From a virus: 28,167 nucleotides of DNA. The notes beneath the pieces were generated by a model. The model did no database searches. It was not told the origin of the DNA and was given only the letters and a program-made list of their open reading frames with translations. Positions 1 through 7,848 of this stretch are shown in pieces. How positions within the stretch are numbered: position 1 is the first letter of the stretch; every line of letters starts with the position of its first letter. The stretch spans positions 1-28,167 of the IMG/VR virus record IMGVR_UViG_3300046465_000212, one strand, 5' to 3'. Position numbers and translations under genes: made by a program.

Positions 1-494
1 ATGCTACTATTAGCAGAATCAGCTACTAACTTTGACGCATTCATGGAGCCATCAGGAGCAGAAAACCCGCTTGAAAGTGTTATGTCGTTTTTAGTCCAAA
101 AAGATTGGCTAAAGTCTTCACTGTAACTCAGCAAGTTTACACTCGACGGCTCCACCAGAATCATCGGCACTCCATCAACGTGGTCAACGCGCACCGTGTC
201 AGCACTGGCGGTCGCTATGTTACCGTTAACATCTGTGTAGGTTGCCGTCCCTGCCCTTGTAGCCGTAATAACATCAAGCGTGTCTTGCTTGCTTGGGTCT
301 AGGTCTAGCGTGGGATTCTCCAGCGTGCCTATCATCGACGTTTGGGCATCAAAGAGAAGGTAAGGGTCAAGGTCGTTCGGATGAAACGATTTAACACCTT
401 TATCAAATAGACCAGCACTAGAAAACAGGCCGGAAGCTGCTTGCAATCCGGCCCGTCCTGTTCCAATCCCAGCTTTGGCACTTTGAATCTTCAT
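1..494 (-). CDS. Tail fibre / receptor-binding protein, N-terminal part, cut by the window edge
   Basis: The reading frame opens at an ATG that shares ATGA with the stop of the upstream gene and stays open to base 1, giving 164 codons without a stop, so the C-terminus is missing. Residues near 122-150 read SYSEDFSQSFWTKND followed by SAPDGSMNASKLV. This pattern (YSEDFS..WTK...APDG...A.KLV) recurs at the start of carbohydrate-binding jelly-roll domains of phage tail fibre and minor tail proteins. Its place after the tape measure and two small virion genes fits a distal tail protein that contacts the host surface. The frame at base 1 is compatible with the partial fibre gene at the right edge, so both may be one gene. 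The family call is from the motif; the receptor is unknown. Confidence 0.75.
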   Translation of the reverse strand, partial: MKIQSAKAGIGTGRAGLQAASGLFSSAGLFDKGVKSFHPNDLDPYLLFDAQTSMIGTLENPTLDLDPSKQDTLDVITATRAGTATYTDVNGNIATASADTVRVDHVDGVPMILVEPSSVNLLSYSEDFSQSFWTKNDITLSSGFSAPDGSMNASKLVADSANSS

Positions 495-736
495 TTCTCA
501 AGAACCATCTCAGTTCCAGCCGCTGAAGGAGTCACTCTGATTTTGTCGCCGTTGGAATAAGTCACAAGAAACTTTTCCGTTCCAGCAGTAACCGGGCTAC
601 CGTCAACAGCTAACCATGCTCCCGCTGCTGTGTAGCGTTCAACCGTAAGGTCACCGCTTGCAGCAGAAATGTAGTGTGTCCTGCCGCGCTCAATCGGGTA
701 TTCGACCGGGGTGGTGTTTGCGAATGTAACAGTCAT
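491..736 (-). CDS. Small virion-associated protein (81 aa), function unknown
   Basis: An 81-residue protein rich in T, A, V, G and S that looks all-beta. It begins MTVTFANTTPVEYPIERGR and has no membrane segment or enzyme motif. It lies between two tail-region genes, and its stop overlaps the fibre start (ATGA), so the two are probably translated together. Composition and place suggest a small beta-sandwich part of the distal tail or a fibre attachment protein, but I do not recognise the family. The start is the first ATG after the upstream stop; the 34-nt leader has a TTTGACA element and no Shine-Dalgarno sequence. Confidence 0.65.
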   Translation of the reverse strand: MTVTFANTTPVEYPIERGRTHYISAASGDLTVERYTAAGAWLAVDGSPVTAGTEKFLVTYSNGDKIRVTPSAAGTEMVLEK

Positions 737-770
737 AATTCTAAATTTCTTTTTGTGTCAAATTAAAGGT

Positions 771-1124
771 TTAGCCGATGCGCCAGTTGGTGCCGTCAGA
801 GAAAACGGGTGTAAAATTACTACCGCCACCAACGACAACGTGGTTGTGGTGGTTCCCAAGTCCATTGGTTGAATCACTTACAAATGCTCGCTTTCCTTGA
901 GCGCTTGCAGCGGGAAGGTTTGCCACGGTGTAAACGGCTTGCTGGATGATTCCTGTGACGTTTAAAAGCCCGCTGACGTCGAGATTGAGCAAATCAATGT
1001 CGCCTGTCCCATCGCTCCCGGTCGCGCTTGTAATCTCATTGAGAGTGCCACCGCCACGGTTAATAATTACAGATGAAGCTGCACCTGCCCGGGTCGTTGT
1101 GATTACAATTGTTGCAACGCTCAT
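771..1124 (-). CDS. Tail or baseplate-associated protein with fibre-type C-terminus (117 aa)
   Basis: The start is set at ATG 1124, where it overlaps the stop of the upstream gene as TAATG; a longer TTG-started version would lie inside that gene. The first 60 residues are rich in T, S, G and A. The C-terminus reads VVVGGGSNFTPVFSDGTNWRIG (split as VVVGGGSNFTPVF and SDGTNWRIG). That ending is common at the C-terminus of small phage structural proteins and fibre tips, after a conserved stretch like the AYTVANLPAAS seen here (as VYTVANLPAAS). HHNH near residue 90 could bind a metal. Likely a virion protein of the distal tail; the exact role is unknown. Confidence 0.7.
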   Translation of the reverse strand: MSVATIVITTTRAGAASSVIINRGGGTLNEITSATGSDGTGDIDLLNLDVSGLLNVTGIIQQAVYTVANLPAASAQGKRAFVSDSTNGLGNHHNHVVVGGGSNFTPVFSDGTNWRIG

Positions 1125-1453
1125 TAGGTGTTCGGTGTGTTGCGGTTTGCAAGGATTAAGCGAACCGGGCTTGTCCAATAGTCATGGCCGTCAGCATCAG
1201 TCAATCTGATGTCATAGTAATAAGTGCCGTAGCAAAATTCTGCGTTGCCCGTGTCGATAGTTGTAGTGGCTACCCCGGCGGCAATTGTCATGGTTGGATT
1301 TAAAACAATATCCCCGCCAATGTGGTCTTCAGTGATTCGACACGCCGCGCTCCATGTATTATCTAGAGTGATGGGGTTGCCGCCTGTGTCTTGGGCAGAA
1401 ACGCTGATGTCATAGGTTTCGCCCCAAACTATTTCGTCAGTTGTAATTGCCAT
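1124..1453 (-). CDS. Small tail protein with predicted beta-sandwich fold (109 aa)
   Basis: A 109-residue acidic protein starting MAITTDEIVWGETYDISVSA and ending SPVRLILANRNTPNT. The body alternates polar and hydrophobic residues with repeated ITLD, TMTIA and TTTID segments. The closing YYYDIRLTDADG...W.SPVRL resembles the N-terminal domains of phage baseplate-upper and hyaluronidase-like proteins, where a YDI-type strand is followed by a final PVRL strand. That match is weak and from memory. The gene follows the tape measure gene and overlaps the next gene by TAATG, so it probably belongs to the tail tip. Confidence 0.65.
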   Translation of the reverse strand: MAITTDEIVWGETYDISVSAQDTGGNPITLDNTWSAACRITEDHIGGDIVLNPTMTIAAGVATTTIDTGNAEFCYGTYYYDIRLTDADGHDYWTSPVRLILANRNTPNT

Positions 1454-1498
1454 AATAAGAGTGCTTGCTGGGCGTCTTTAAGGTTTTGTCAAAAGTAA

Positions 1499-3325
1499 TT
1501 ATTGTGAAACGGGTTGCTGACCAGTTGCAGTTTTTACTCCTTCAAGAAGCCCCACCATTTTTTGCTGCAAGTCCACTAGCTGCCGCTGCAAGTCGGTCTG
1601 TGTTTTTTGAAGGTTTAGCTCGCCAGCAACACCACCACCTCCGCCAATGGCTTGCATGGATGAAACAGCGGTAATTGAAGAACGTGTCATTGCAGAGCTA
1701 AACCGGGATTCAGTTTCGCTTATATCACCTTCAAGATTAGCTTTTTTCTCTTCTTGTGATTTAGCTAAGTTAATCTCGTTATCTTTTCTTTTTTTCTCTG
1801 CTACTTCAGCTTCTCTTTTTTTCATAACAATTTTTTCAGCACTTTTTGCATCTAAAATAAAACCTTCAGCGGCGGATGCTCTTTGTTCTTCTTGGATTTT
1901 TTTCCTAAGCTCTTCTTGTGCTAAAAGCTTTTTGTCCCCTGTGATTCTAGCATTTAGAATTTTTAAAGTGTGGGCATATTCATCTCTAATTGACTTAATG
2001 ATTCCTTTTCTTTTTTCGGCTTCTTTGTTTGCCTTTTCTTCATTTTGCTTTTGCCTAACTGCTGCTGCATCTTGCTCGGCTTGAAGCCTTGCTCTAAATG
2101 CTGCATTTTCTTTATCTAGTTTTGCGTTTCTTTTTACCGCTTGCTCGTTTACTTGCCCGCTAGGAGTATCTGAAGAAAAACCCATAGGGCCATCGGGAAC
2201 AAAATTGGCAAATCCTTTTCCAATAAACTCCCCAACTTTAAAGCCAGCAAACCCAACAGCAGCAGCCGCTAAAACTTGCGGAAATCTAGCCATTAAACCC
2301 CCGGCTGCACCTTTTGCAGTTGCACCACCAGCAACAGCAGCACCGCCACCAGCACCAGCAGCAGCCCCAGCAGTGGCATTCTTTATTTTAGCGGCTGTGT
2401 TTGCTTCAACAGCAGCCGTTTCAGCACCCCAAAGGCTTATTGATTTAGTAAGCCCAGCAACCATGACAGCAAAAAATTTAGCTATCTGAATGCCTTTTAC
2501 GGCTGCTGCAACAGCAAGCACTTTTGGAGCCAAATCGATGACTGCTCTGGCAACTTCCGCAACTTTTCTAGATACTTCCTCAAAGTCAATGCCTTGAATT
2601 TTTTCAGTGATTTGGTCAATCAAGGGCATGAACTCAATTGCAAGAGTCAACGCTATTGCATCAAATGCAGTTCCAAGGTTTCCAAAACGGTCAGAAAGTG
2701 TGTCTAATTTTTGGGCGTTATCGGTCAGCAACTTAGGTAGATTCCCAAGTTCTTTTTCCGCTTGTTGAAATGCAGTTTGGTCTTCAAAAAGTGTTATAAG
2801 TGCTGTGCCAGACCTTCCAAATATATCCATTGCTGCCGCTGTTCTGTCTGCTGTTGAGCCTACAGAACGAAATGCGACAGAGATTTGCTTTAAGGCATCA
2901 ACTGGGTCTAAAGCTCTAAGCTCAGACATTGAAAGCCCAAGCATTTCAAACGCTTGAACGGTTGATTTTTGCTCTGAATTTAAACCAGAAAACGAATCTT
3001 GCATTTTACGCAAAATATCATCCATCTGAGCGGCTGCGATGCCGTTGTTTTTCAATGCTCTTTCTAAAACAACCAAACCTTCCCCTGATGCTCCAGTTTT
3101 GGCCATTTGGTCAGAAAGCTTGCCACCCGCATCAATCATTTCTTTCATCCTAGCAGGGACGCTTCTGGCGGCACTTATAAGGCCGTCAAACATTCTCTGC
3201 CCGATTCTTTCTTGAAAACCTTTGGCAATTGTAGACGCAATTTTTTTGGTTTTATTTTGGAAAGAAGCAAGTTCTTTCTGGGCTTTACTACTATCAGCCC
3301 CAATTGTTACGTTTACACTAGCCAT
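1499..3325 (-). CDS. Tail tape measure protein (608 aa)
   Basis: The longest gene after the tail chaperone pair, as expected for the H position in lambda order. The N-terminus (MASVNVTIGADSSKAQKELA) is typical of tape measure proteins. Residues 60-190 hold the MTGAS/ALKNNGI/AFRSVGSTADRTAAAMDIFGRSG pattern found in many siphovirus tape measures. Hydrophobic Ala/Gly-rich segments lie near residues 260-360, followed by a long charged coiled coil (about 400-540). Using the usual 0.15 nm per residue, the tail would be near 90 nm. The protein fills the tail lumen, sets tail length and leaves during DNA ejection. The start ATG at 3325 lies 19 nt after the stop of the frameshifted chaperone. Confidence 0.93.
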   Translation of the reverse strand: MASVNVTIGADSSKAQKELASFQNKTKKIASTIAKGFQERIGQRMFDGLISAARSVPARMKEMIDAGGKLSDQMAKTGASGEGLVVLERALKNNGIAAAQMDDILRKMQDSFSGLNSEQKSTVQAFEMLGLSMSELRALDPVDALKQISVAFRSVGSTADRTAAAMDIFGRSGTALITLFEDQTAFQQAEKELGNLPKLLTDNAQKLDTLSDRFGNLGTAFDAIALTLAIEFMPLIDQITEKIQGIDFEEVSRKVAEVARAVIDLAPKVLAVAAAVKGIQIAKFFAVMVAGLTKSISLWGAETAAVEANTAAKIKNATAGAAAGAGGGAAVAGGATAKGAAGGLMARFPQVLAAAAVGFAGFKVGEFIGKGFANFVPDGPMGFSSDTPSGQVNEQAVKRNAKLDKENAAFRARLQAEQDAAAVRQKQNEEKANKEAEKRKGIIKSIRDEYAHTLKILNARITGDKKLLAQEELRKKIQEEQRASAAEGFILDAKSAEKIVMKKREAEVAEKKRKDNEINLAKSQEEKKANLEGDISETESRFSSAMTRSSITAVSSMQAIGGGGGVAGELNLQKTQTDLQRQLVDLQQKMVGLLEGVKTATGQQPVSQ

Positions 3326-3344
3326 GATTATAATTTGTTAAAAG

Positions 3345-3973
3345 TCAAACTTGCTTTTCTAATCTTGCAATTTCACGTTCAAGCTCCCAATCAGAAGGGC
3401 CGCCATTTTTAGGAATCATTCCACTAGCCCAGCCAGAGCAAGCAGAAAGGGCAAAAGCTTGTGACATGGGAAGCTCATGTATTACATACTCAGGCTTCCA
3501 TTTATATTCTCGGCAAATGCCGGAAACACTACTTAAAAACCAACCGAACGGGTTTTTTTTTGAGCTTTAACACCTTCCGGAGCATCCATTGGAACAATGG
3601 TTTTCATTGAGCCAAAGTAGTGAGCAATTAAAATAGCTGACGATTGCTCGACTTCATCCATAGGAATTGCATCTAAAAATTCATAAAGAGAGTCCTCTAG
3701 TCTGTCTTCTCTTATGAGCTGGGTAAGCTCTTTTGATGTTCTAGTGAAAGCAAAAAGAGCAACAGCAATGTCATAAGGTTTCCAGTCATCAATTTGCCCA
3801 GTTGCAAGTGGGTGATTAATGTTTGAGAGAAACAAGCCGTGACCAAATGTGATGTCTACTAAAGGGACACCGCCAACAGTTTTTCCTTTTGGAATAAAAG
3901 CTTCAAGAATCTCACTCGGAGTTTTTCCCTCCGTGTTTTTAATTGCTTGCTGTAGCTGCTCAAGGCTCGCCAT
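3345..3973 (-). CDS. Tail assembly chaperone GT-type fusion made by -1 frameshift (about 209 aa)
   Basis: The upstream frame (146 aa) reaches a run of nine A (coding strand) at 3561-3553. A -1 slip there, from CAA AAA AAA ACC to AAC CCG, opens a frame of 69 codons that ends at TGA 3347-3345. I read every codon and found no stop. The added part contains WKPEYVIHELPMSQAF and ends WELEREIARLEKQV. In lambda, G and GT are made the same way and bind the tape measure during tail assembly; the short form coats it and the T domain recruits tube protein. The T part has no good start of its own, so frameshifting is the only sensible route to it. Confidence 0.88.
3533..3973 (-). CDS. Tail assembly chaperone, short G-type form (146 aa)
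   Basis: The zero-frame product lies between the tail tube and tape measure genes, the G position in lambda order. It starts MASLEQLQQAIKNTEGKTP, is mostly helical, and ends AQKKTRSVGF a few codons after the slippery A run. The start overlaps the tube protein stop (TAATG). Most ribosomes should make this form and a minority the longer fusion. The sequence is too diverged to name a family from the residues alone; position, size and the frameshift make the call. Confidence 0.85.
   Translation of the reverse strand: MASLEQLQQAIKNTEGKTPSEILEAFIPKGKTVGGVPLVDITFGHGLFLSNINHPLATGQIDDWKPYDIAVALFAFTRTSKELTQLIREDRLEDSLYEFLDAIPMDEVEQSSAILIAHYFGSMKTIVPMDAPEGVKAQKKTRSVGF
3553..3561 (-). promoter_or_regulatory. 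Programmed -1 ribosomal frameshift site (A9 run)
   Basis: On the coding strand nine A are followed by CCC. In the zero frame the codons are CAA AAA AAA ACC, which holds the classical A AAA AAA heptamer. The zero frame stops 18 nt later at TAA 3535-3533, while the -1 frame stays open for 69 codons up to the tape measure gene. No strong downstream pseudoknot was worked out by eye. Confidence 0.85.
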
Positions 3974-4356
3974 TAGGTGAAGCTTGGGTAATGTGTAACC
4001 GTAAAGCTTACGGTTGCTGTGTTTGTGCCAGCGTGAGTGATGCTCGCTGATTCAACAAAAGCTTCCCCAGCAGTAAAATCAACACCGTCAATTGCAGATG
4101 CAAATGTGACCGCAGTCCCTTTTGATGGGAGGGTTGGAGATGATGCGGTTACTAAACTTGAAAAAGAAACAGTATTTTTTTCGCCGTGGTCAACTCTGGC
4201 AACCATGTCACCATCTTCATCAGCTATCTCAGCTACGTTGCCGTCAGTTGAAATTTCAAAGTCTTGAACAATTCCATCAACCAGTGAGTCGGCCACTGTC
4301 TTTCCTGCTGCGGGGATTCCCCAAGATACGGTTGCGCCGTTAATTGTAACTGCCAT
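3973..4356 (-). CDS. Probable major tail tube protein (127 aa)
   Basis: A 127-residue beta-rich acidic protein (MAVTINGATVSWGIPAAGKT... ending TATVSFTVTHYPSFT). It sits between the tail terminator-like gene and the chaperone pair, exactly the place of lambda gpV. The segment EIADEDGDMVARVDHGEK followed by an FSSLV strand resembles small tail tube proteins. It is shorter than lambda gpV (246 aa), which carries an extra Ig-like domain, and nearer to one-domain tube proteins. It would form stacked hexamers around the tape measure. The start has a short leader with a TTTTGACA element and no Shine-Dalgarno sequence. An Ig-like decoration protein is the alternative. Confidence 0.72.
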   Translation of the reverse strand: MAVTINGATVSWGIPAAGKTVADSLVDGIVQDFEISTDGNVAEIADEDGDMVARVDHGEKNTVSFSSLVTASSPTLPSKGTAVTFASAIDGVDFTAGEAFVESASITHAGTNTATVSFTVTHYPSFT

Positions 4357-4377
4357 GATAATTTTCTGTTGTCAAAA

Positions 4378-4782
4378 TTAAGATGGGCCAGCAATAAGCC
4401 TGTAAGTTTGAAAGTGCGTCCACTTGGTTTCTTCCCGTCCTGCTTCGATAAGTTGCGGATGCCACACTGATGCTTGAAAATTCCCAGAATTTAAATAAGC
4501 AGTTACATCTTCGTAATCTGCAAGCTCATCAAACAGTTCAGCGGCGTCAGTTTCAGCCGTTTCAATTGTGACGTCATCAGCATCATGAAACACGGCGACA
4601 ATCACGTTAAAATCCCAAACATAAGCTTGATTTGCTCCCATGTCCTCAGCGGAGCTAATGCGAACGACAGCACAAGGTGGCGTTAAGTCTCCGTCATCTT
4701 CTTCCGTTAAGATTGTGATGTTTCCATCATACTGGGTTTGCAAATAGCTTTGCAGCCTTCTAATTATGTCTGTTCTAATCAT
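4378..4782 (-). CDS. Tail terminator / gpU-like minor tail protein (134 aa)
   Basis: A 134-residue protein beginning MIRTDIIRRLQSYLQTQYDG. This N-terminal helix, followed by beta strands and an acidic DADDVTIETAETDAAELFDELADY stretch (cited in two parts: DADDVTIETAETDAAEL and FDELADY), is typical of tail terminator and tail completion proteins that cap the tube and join it to the head. The start overlaps the upstream gene stop by ATGA. The order Z-, U-, V-like matches lambda. The assignment rests on position, length and helix/strand pattern. Confidence 0.7.
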   Translation of the reverse strand: MIRTDIIRRLQSYLQTQYDGNITILTEEDDGDLTPPCAVVRISSAEDMGANQAYVWDFNVIVAVFHDADDVTIETAETDAAELFDELADYEDVTAYLNSGNFQASVWHPQLIEAGREETKWTHFQTYRLIAGPS

Positions 4783-5558
4783 TTTCTGCGCATTTTGCGG
4801 TTTGTTTTTTCAGCGTTCTTCTTCATTGCAACCCCTATCAATGCTCTTAGGTTGCGCTCTGAACGATAAATTGACTGATTGATTCTAGCGGCTGCATCTT
4901 TAGGATAATAGTTTACCTTGTTTGCAATTGTTATAGCCAAGCCGCGCTTGCTTTTTCTGAAAATAGCATACCCCGGTTTTGGTGTGTGTCTGGTTATCCA
5001 TTTAGGGGTTGCTGCTTTAGCAAGTTTTAAATCTCTTGCAGCATTAAGCCAGCCAGCGTTCAGCAAACCAATCTTTGCAAATTGCCTTTTCTTAAATTCA
5101 TTTTTAATTTGGGTTCTGGTCAAAGCCATATTTGCAGAAGCTCTTCCTGCATTTACCCTTCCTCGCTTATTTCTTGATTGTTTGTGAATTCTTTCAAGCT
5201 CTGCAATTGAGCCAGCAAACTGCTTTACTTGTCGCAACCCCAATGCGGTTTTAAATTCTTTGCCGCCTGCAATTTGCCCTTTTAGCTTGCTTTCTTCAAC
5301 AGCGGAAGTGGGGAACAACTTCGCAACGTCCGAAGTAATTACTTTTTTTGCATTTTGAAATGCTGCGTTTGAGATGTAGCCTTTTTTGTTTAAAAAGTCA
5401 TTTCCTTGTCTTTTACCCGGGGGCGTGACTGCAATCAAGTTGCCAAGAATGACCTTTGTCTGGTCTTTAATTATATCGTTCAAATCTTTAAAATTCTCAG
5501 CGGCAAGCTCTGCCATGAGATAATTCATTTTGCTTGTGTCTACTTTAGCGGTGAACAT
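4779..5558 (-). CDS. Minor tail protein in the gpZ / gp10 position (259 aa)
   Basis: A very basic 259-residue protein (many K and R, C-terminus KKNAEKTNRKMRRK). It has a helical N-terminus (MNYLMAELAAENFKDLNDII) and a TPPGKRQG motif near residue 45 that is common in head-tail joining and minor tail proteins of the HK97 gp10 and lambda gpZ type. It lies directly upstream of the tail terminator gene, as Z lies before U. The basic character could help contact DNA near the head-tail joint. It is longer than lambda gpZ (192 aa) and has an extra middle region rich in R, N and A. The start is ATG 5558 after a 21-nt gap. Confidence 0.65.
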   Translation of the reverse strand: MFTAKVDTSKMNYLMAELAAENFKDLNDIIKDQTKVILGNLIAVTPPGKRQGNDFLNKKGYISNAAFQNAKKVITSDVAKLFPTSAVEESKLKGQIAGGKEFKTALGLRQVKQFAGSIAELERIHKQSRNKRGRVNAGRASANMALTRTQIKNEFKKRQFAKIGLLNAGWLNAARDLKLAKAATPKWITRHTPKPGYAIFRKSKRGLAITIANKVNYYPKDAAARINQSIYRSERNLRALIGVAMKKNAEKTNRKMRRK

Positions 5559-5579
5559 ATTAAAAGTTTTTTGCTAAAG

Positions 5580-6707
5580 TTATCCGTCGTAAGGAATCCA
5601 TTCGGGTGCTACTGTAGAACCACCAGCGTGAGCCAAAATAAAATATTCTCCATTTGAATTTGTTCCTGATGGCTTGGCTAAAGTCACCCAAGTTGAGCCG
5701 GTATGGTAAAGAATATCACCAGAGCTTCCAGACGGAGTACACCCTGCCGTAATAGTTTGCTCTCCTACTGATGTAATAAGCCCATCTCTCCAATCAAGCA
5801 ATGTTGTATCATCACCATCACAATCCATCCATAGAATGGTCCCGTCTACATTGTTTCCCCTAACTGTAATAGTTCCAGCATTGTCATCATTAACTTTAAT
5901 CTGAGAAGGGCTTGTTTTTTCAGCAATAGCGGAAAACTTAATTGCGTCATTTTGGTCATCATCTTCGGTATTAACAAAATCAACAATTACCTTTCCATAA
6001 TTCACGTTAGAAGGCTCGTGTTGCTTTAATGTTCTAAAATCATATCTATCAGCGGCCCCATCCCAATCTTTATGAATGTATCTTTCCCCGCCAACATTGC
6101 GAAATGTTGGAAGTCTTGTGTGTTCAATATCGCTTTGCTGGTAAACAATTATCTTAGGAGAGCCATTATCAATTGTAAGCTTAAATAGCTTTACCTTATA
6201 GCTTCCATATGCTCCAGCACTGACACCTGACGGCGGTTGGTGATGTGTGCTGTTTGGAACGGAAGACGCAACAGTAATTGTTGGGGTCGTATTTACAAAA
6301 CCTTCGTTGGTTGTCCCAAATTCAACGTAAGCAAATTGGTCATGCTCAAGAGATATTTCATTTCTTGGCCGGGTTGACATTGCTGCCCCGCCTAAATTTA
6401 CTTCGTGAAAACTTACAGCATCAACAGAAGAGTCATATCTTGTTTTCCGCTCAATTACCCAACCCTCTTGAAGCTCAACCGAGTATTGTGTGCTTGTTGT
6501 TTGACGCAAACTCAAAACAGAAAAAGGTGGTGCTTGTGACTGCCGAATATCTCTTGGCTGTTTAGCTGAAATAATGCTGCCGCTGCTAGTGCTGTTTTCA
6601 ATCTTAATGCCCTTTCCAGCATTAAGCTGCTTGCCTTTCAGATACTCGCCAAGCTTCTTCCACTTGTAATCTGAATAAGCACCTTGAAAGATTTGGTGTA
6701 AGTCCAT
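5580..6707 (-). CDS. Virion-type protein with fibre-like C-terminus (375 aa), role unknown
   Basis: The start shares TAATG with the stop of the upstream gene. Residues 25-50 contain the fibre-style strand pattern LNAGKGIKIENSTSSGSII (19 residues), seen in phage head fibres and host-contact proteins. The C-terminus holds SGDILYHTGSTWVTL followed by EWIPYDG, a domain ending typical of fibre and decoration proteins. The middle is Asp/Asn-rich (VNTEDDDQNDAIKF). No enzyme motif or membrane segment. It lies between the FII-like and Z-like genes, where lambda has nothing, so a capsid- or neck-attached fibre is possible. This is inferred from composition only. Confidence 0.6.
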   Translation of the reverse strand: MDLHQIFQGAYSDYKWKKLGEYLKGKQLNAGKGIKIENSTSSGSIISAKQPRDIRQSQAPPFSVLSLRQTTSTQYSVELQEGWVIERKTRYDSSVDAVSFHEVNLGGAAMSTRPRNEISLEHDQFAYVEFGTTNEGFVNTTPTITVASSVPNSTHHQPPSGVSAGAYGSYKVKLFKLTIDNGSPKIIVYQQSDIEHTRLPTFRNVGGERYIHKDWDGAADRYDFRTLKQHEPSNVNYGKVIVDFVNTEDDDQNDAIKFSAIAEKTSPSQIKVNDDNAGTITVRGNNVDGTILWMDCDGDDTTLLDWRDGLITSVGEQTITAGCTPSGSSGDILYHTGSTWVTLAKPSGTNSNGEYFILAHAGGSTVAPEWIPYDG

Positions 6708-7456
6708 TATGAGTAGATGTCAGTGTCCCAGCCGTTGCGTCCAGAAAGTTTCCAAGTGCTGGTGACTTGGTATATATGGCCTCTACGCACATATGTTTCC
6801 CCCCATGCTAACCAATTACGGCCTGATAAAGTTGGCGGTGAGCCTGCTGGAGATTCAATTGTTCCAACGTCACGAATTCCTGTTGGCCTTGATGTTTGAA
6901 ATTTTGTCTCCCTCCATTCAGCCCCGGGAGCTAAATAAGATTCAATTCCTGCTTTTTCGTTTGCTGTTCCTTTAAAAGCAAACTCTTTCCAAAGAGCATT
7001 GCTTTTTCTCGACCCAAATCCGGTATCTGGGTCAACAAATACAGAGCCATTGATTGGCGGGTTTGTGCTTGGTGTCCCTGCAAACGTAGCAAAATCTGGA
7101 TGTGTTTGAATTGGTTCCTGACTTAAAGATGTTGTAAGTTCATAAGTGGGGTCTGGCAAACTTACTAAAAAGCCTTCAAAAACATAGTTTACGGTCCACC
7201 AACCCGGCTTGCCGCGCTGCCCGGTTCTGCGAGTCAGTGACATATTTGGATAAGCAGAACTACTTGAAGGAGGTCTTGCGGGATAAGTAGCACCCTCAAG
7301 AAGCATTTGTGATGGAAAACTGGCGTTTGGTATTTCAACCGTCATTTCAATAGAATCAACTCCAAATCGGTCAGTTTCAAACCGTTCAGAAATCTGAGTT
7401 ACGACCGAAGTTGCACCGTTTGTAGAGGAAGGCATTAAAATTTGCCAAGCTGTCAA
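6707..7456 (-). CDS. Virion-associated protein (249 aa), function unknown
   Basis: A 249-residue soluble protein rich in P, S, T, G and W, with no signal peptide or known active site. It contains RFETDRFGVDSIEMTVEI near the N-terminus and ends SGRNGWDTDIYS. The TTG at 7456 (TTGACA...) and the ATG at 7435 are both possible starts; the longer form is given, while the shorter would begin MPSSTNGATS. It is coupled to the next gene by TAATG, so the pair probably acts together in the virion. The family is not recognised. If the TTG start is right, the 5' end touches the divergent plus-strand promoter. Confidence 0.55.
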   Translation of the reverse strand: MTAWQILMPSSTNGATSVVTQISERFETDRFGVDSIEMTVEIPNASFPSQMLLEGATYPARPPSSSSAYPNMSLTRRTGQRGKPGWWTVNYVFEGFLVSLPDPTYELTTSLSQEPIQTHPDFATFAGTPSTNPPINGSVFVDPDTGFGSRKSNALWKEFAFKGTANEKAGIESYLAPGAEWRETKFQTSRPTGIRDVGTIESPAGSPPTLSGRNWLAWGETYVRRGHIYQVTSTWKLSGRNGWDTDIYS

Positions 7457-7470
7457 TTTTTGTGTAATTT
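7442..7470 (+). promoter_or_regulatory. Candidate sigma70-type promoter for the plus-strand regulator pair
   Basis: TTGCCA at 7442-7447, a 17-nt spacer, then TAATTT at 7465-7470. The expected transcription start falls at about 7476-7477, the first base of the ATG, so the mRNA could be leaderless. No Shine-Dalgarno sequence is present. The element overlaps the 5' end of the gene on the other strand. Read by eye; the -10 box is weak. Confidence 0.35.
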
Positions 7471-7476
7471 TGTTTC

Positions 7477-7848
7477 ATGCAACAATTTTATTGGGAAAAC
7501 GGCGAGCGAGTCCCGGCATACGACCCACGAGAAGAAGAGACGGTGACTAACTCAATTGAGTCGCCCGTGCTTGTAATGATGAGACGCCTGCTTGGGTTTT
7601 TAAAAGCATCGCCACACCCTGATTTGACGATTGATTGCCTTTGCTTAATATCTGGACTTTGTTATGAAGGAAAGAGCATGGCGGAGATTGCCCGAGAGCA
7701 TAAGGTGAGCAGAGCAACCGTTTCCCGGCGCTGTGTTGACTTGTGTGAAGCTTTTGGGATTGAGCCGACTAGAGCCATGCGAAGCCGCAAAGGGCGTGAG
7801 AACTGCCGCAACGCACGATTTAAGAACGTAGAAAATACAATCAAATGA
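7477..7848 (+). CDS. Helix-turn-helix DNA-binding protein (123 aa), plus-strand cassette gene 1
   Basis: One of only two genes on the plus strand. Residues about 56-95 read as a helix-turn-helix: an ISGLCYEGKSMAEIAREHKV segment, then SRATVSRRCVDLCEAFG. The pattern (S..EIA...KVSRATVSRR) is a classic recognition helix, as in sigma region 4 and small transcription factors. The basic tail (RAMRSRKGRENCRNARFK) probably adds DNA contacts. The N-terminal 35 residues are acidic and of unknown role. The gene overlaps the next by ATGA, so both are made together. It is set in reverse inside the late operon and likely controls transcription of this cassette or of late genes; the target is unknown. Confidence 0.8.
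   Translation: MQQFYWENGERVPAYDPREEETVTNSIESPVLVMMRRLLGFLKASPHPDLTIDCLCLISGLCYEGKSMAEIAREHKVSRATVSRRCVDLCEAFGIEPTRAMRSRKGRENCRNARFKNVENTIK

Noticed and set aside
1647-2489. Long plus-strand open frames opposite the tape measure gene
   Set aside because: They are mirror frames of a Lys/Ala-rich coiled coil; no motifs, and the minus-strand gene is clear.
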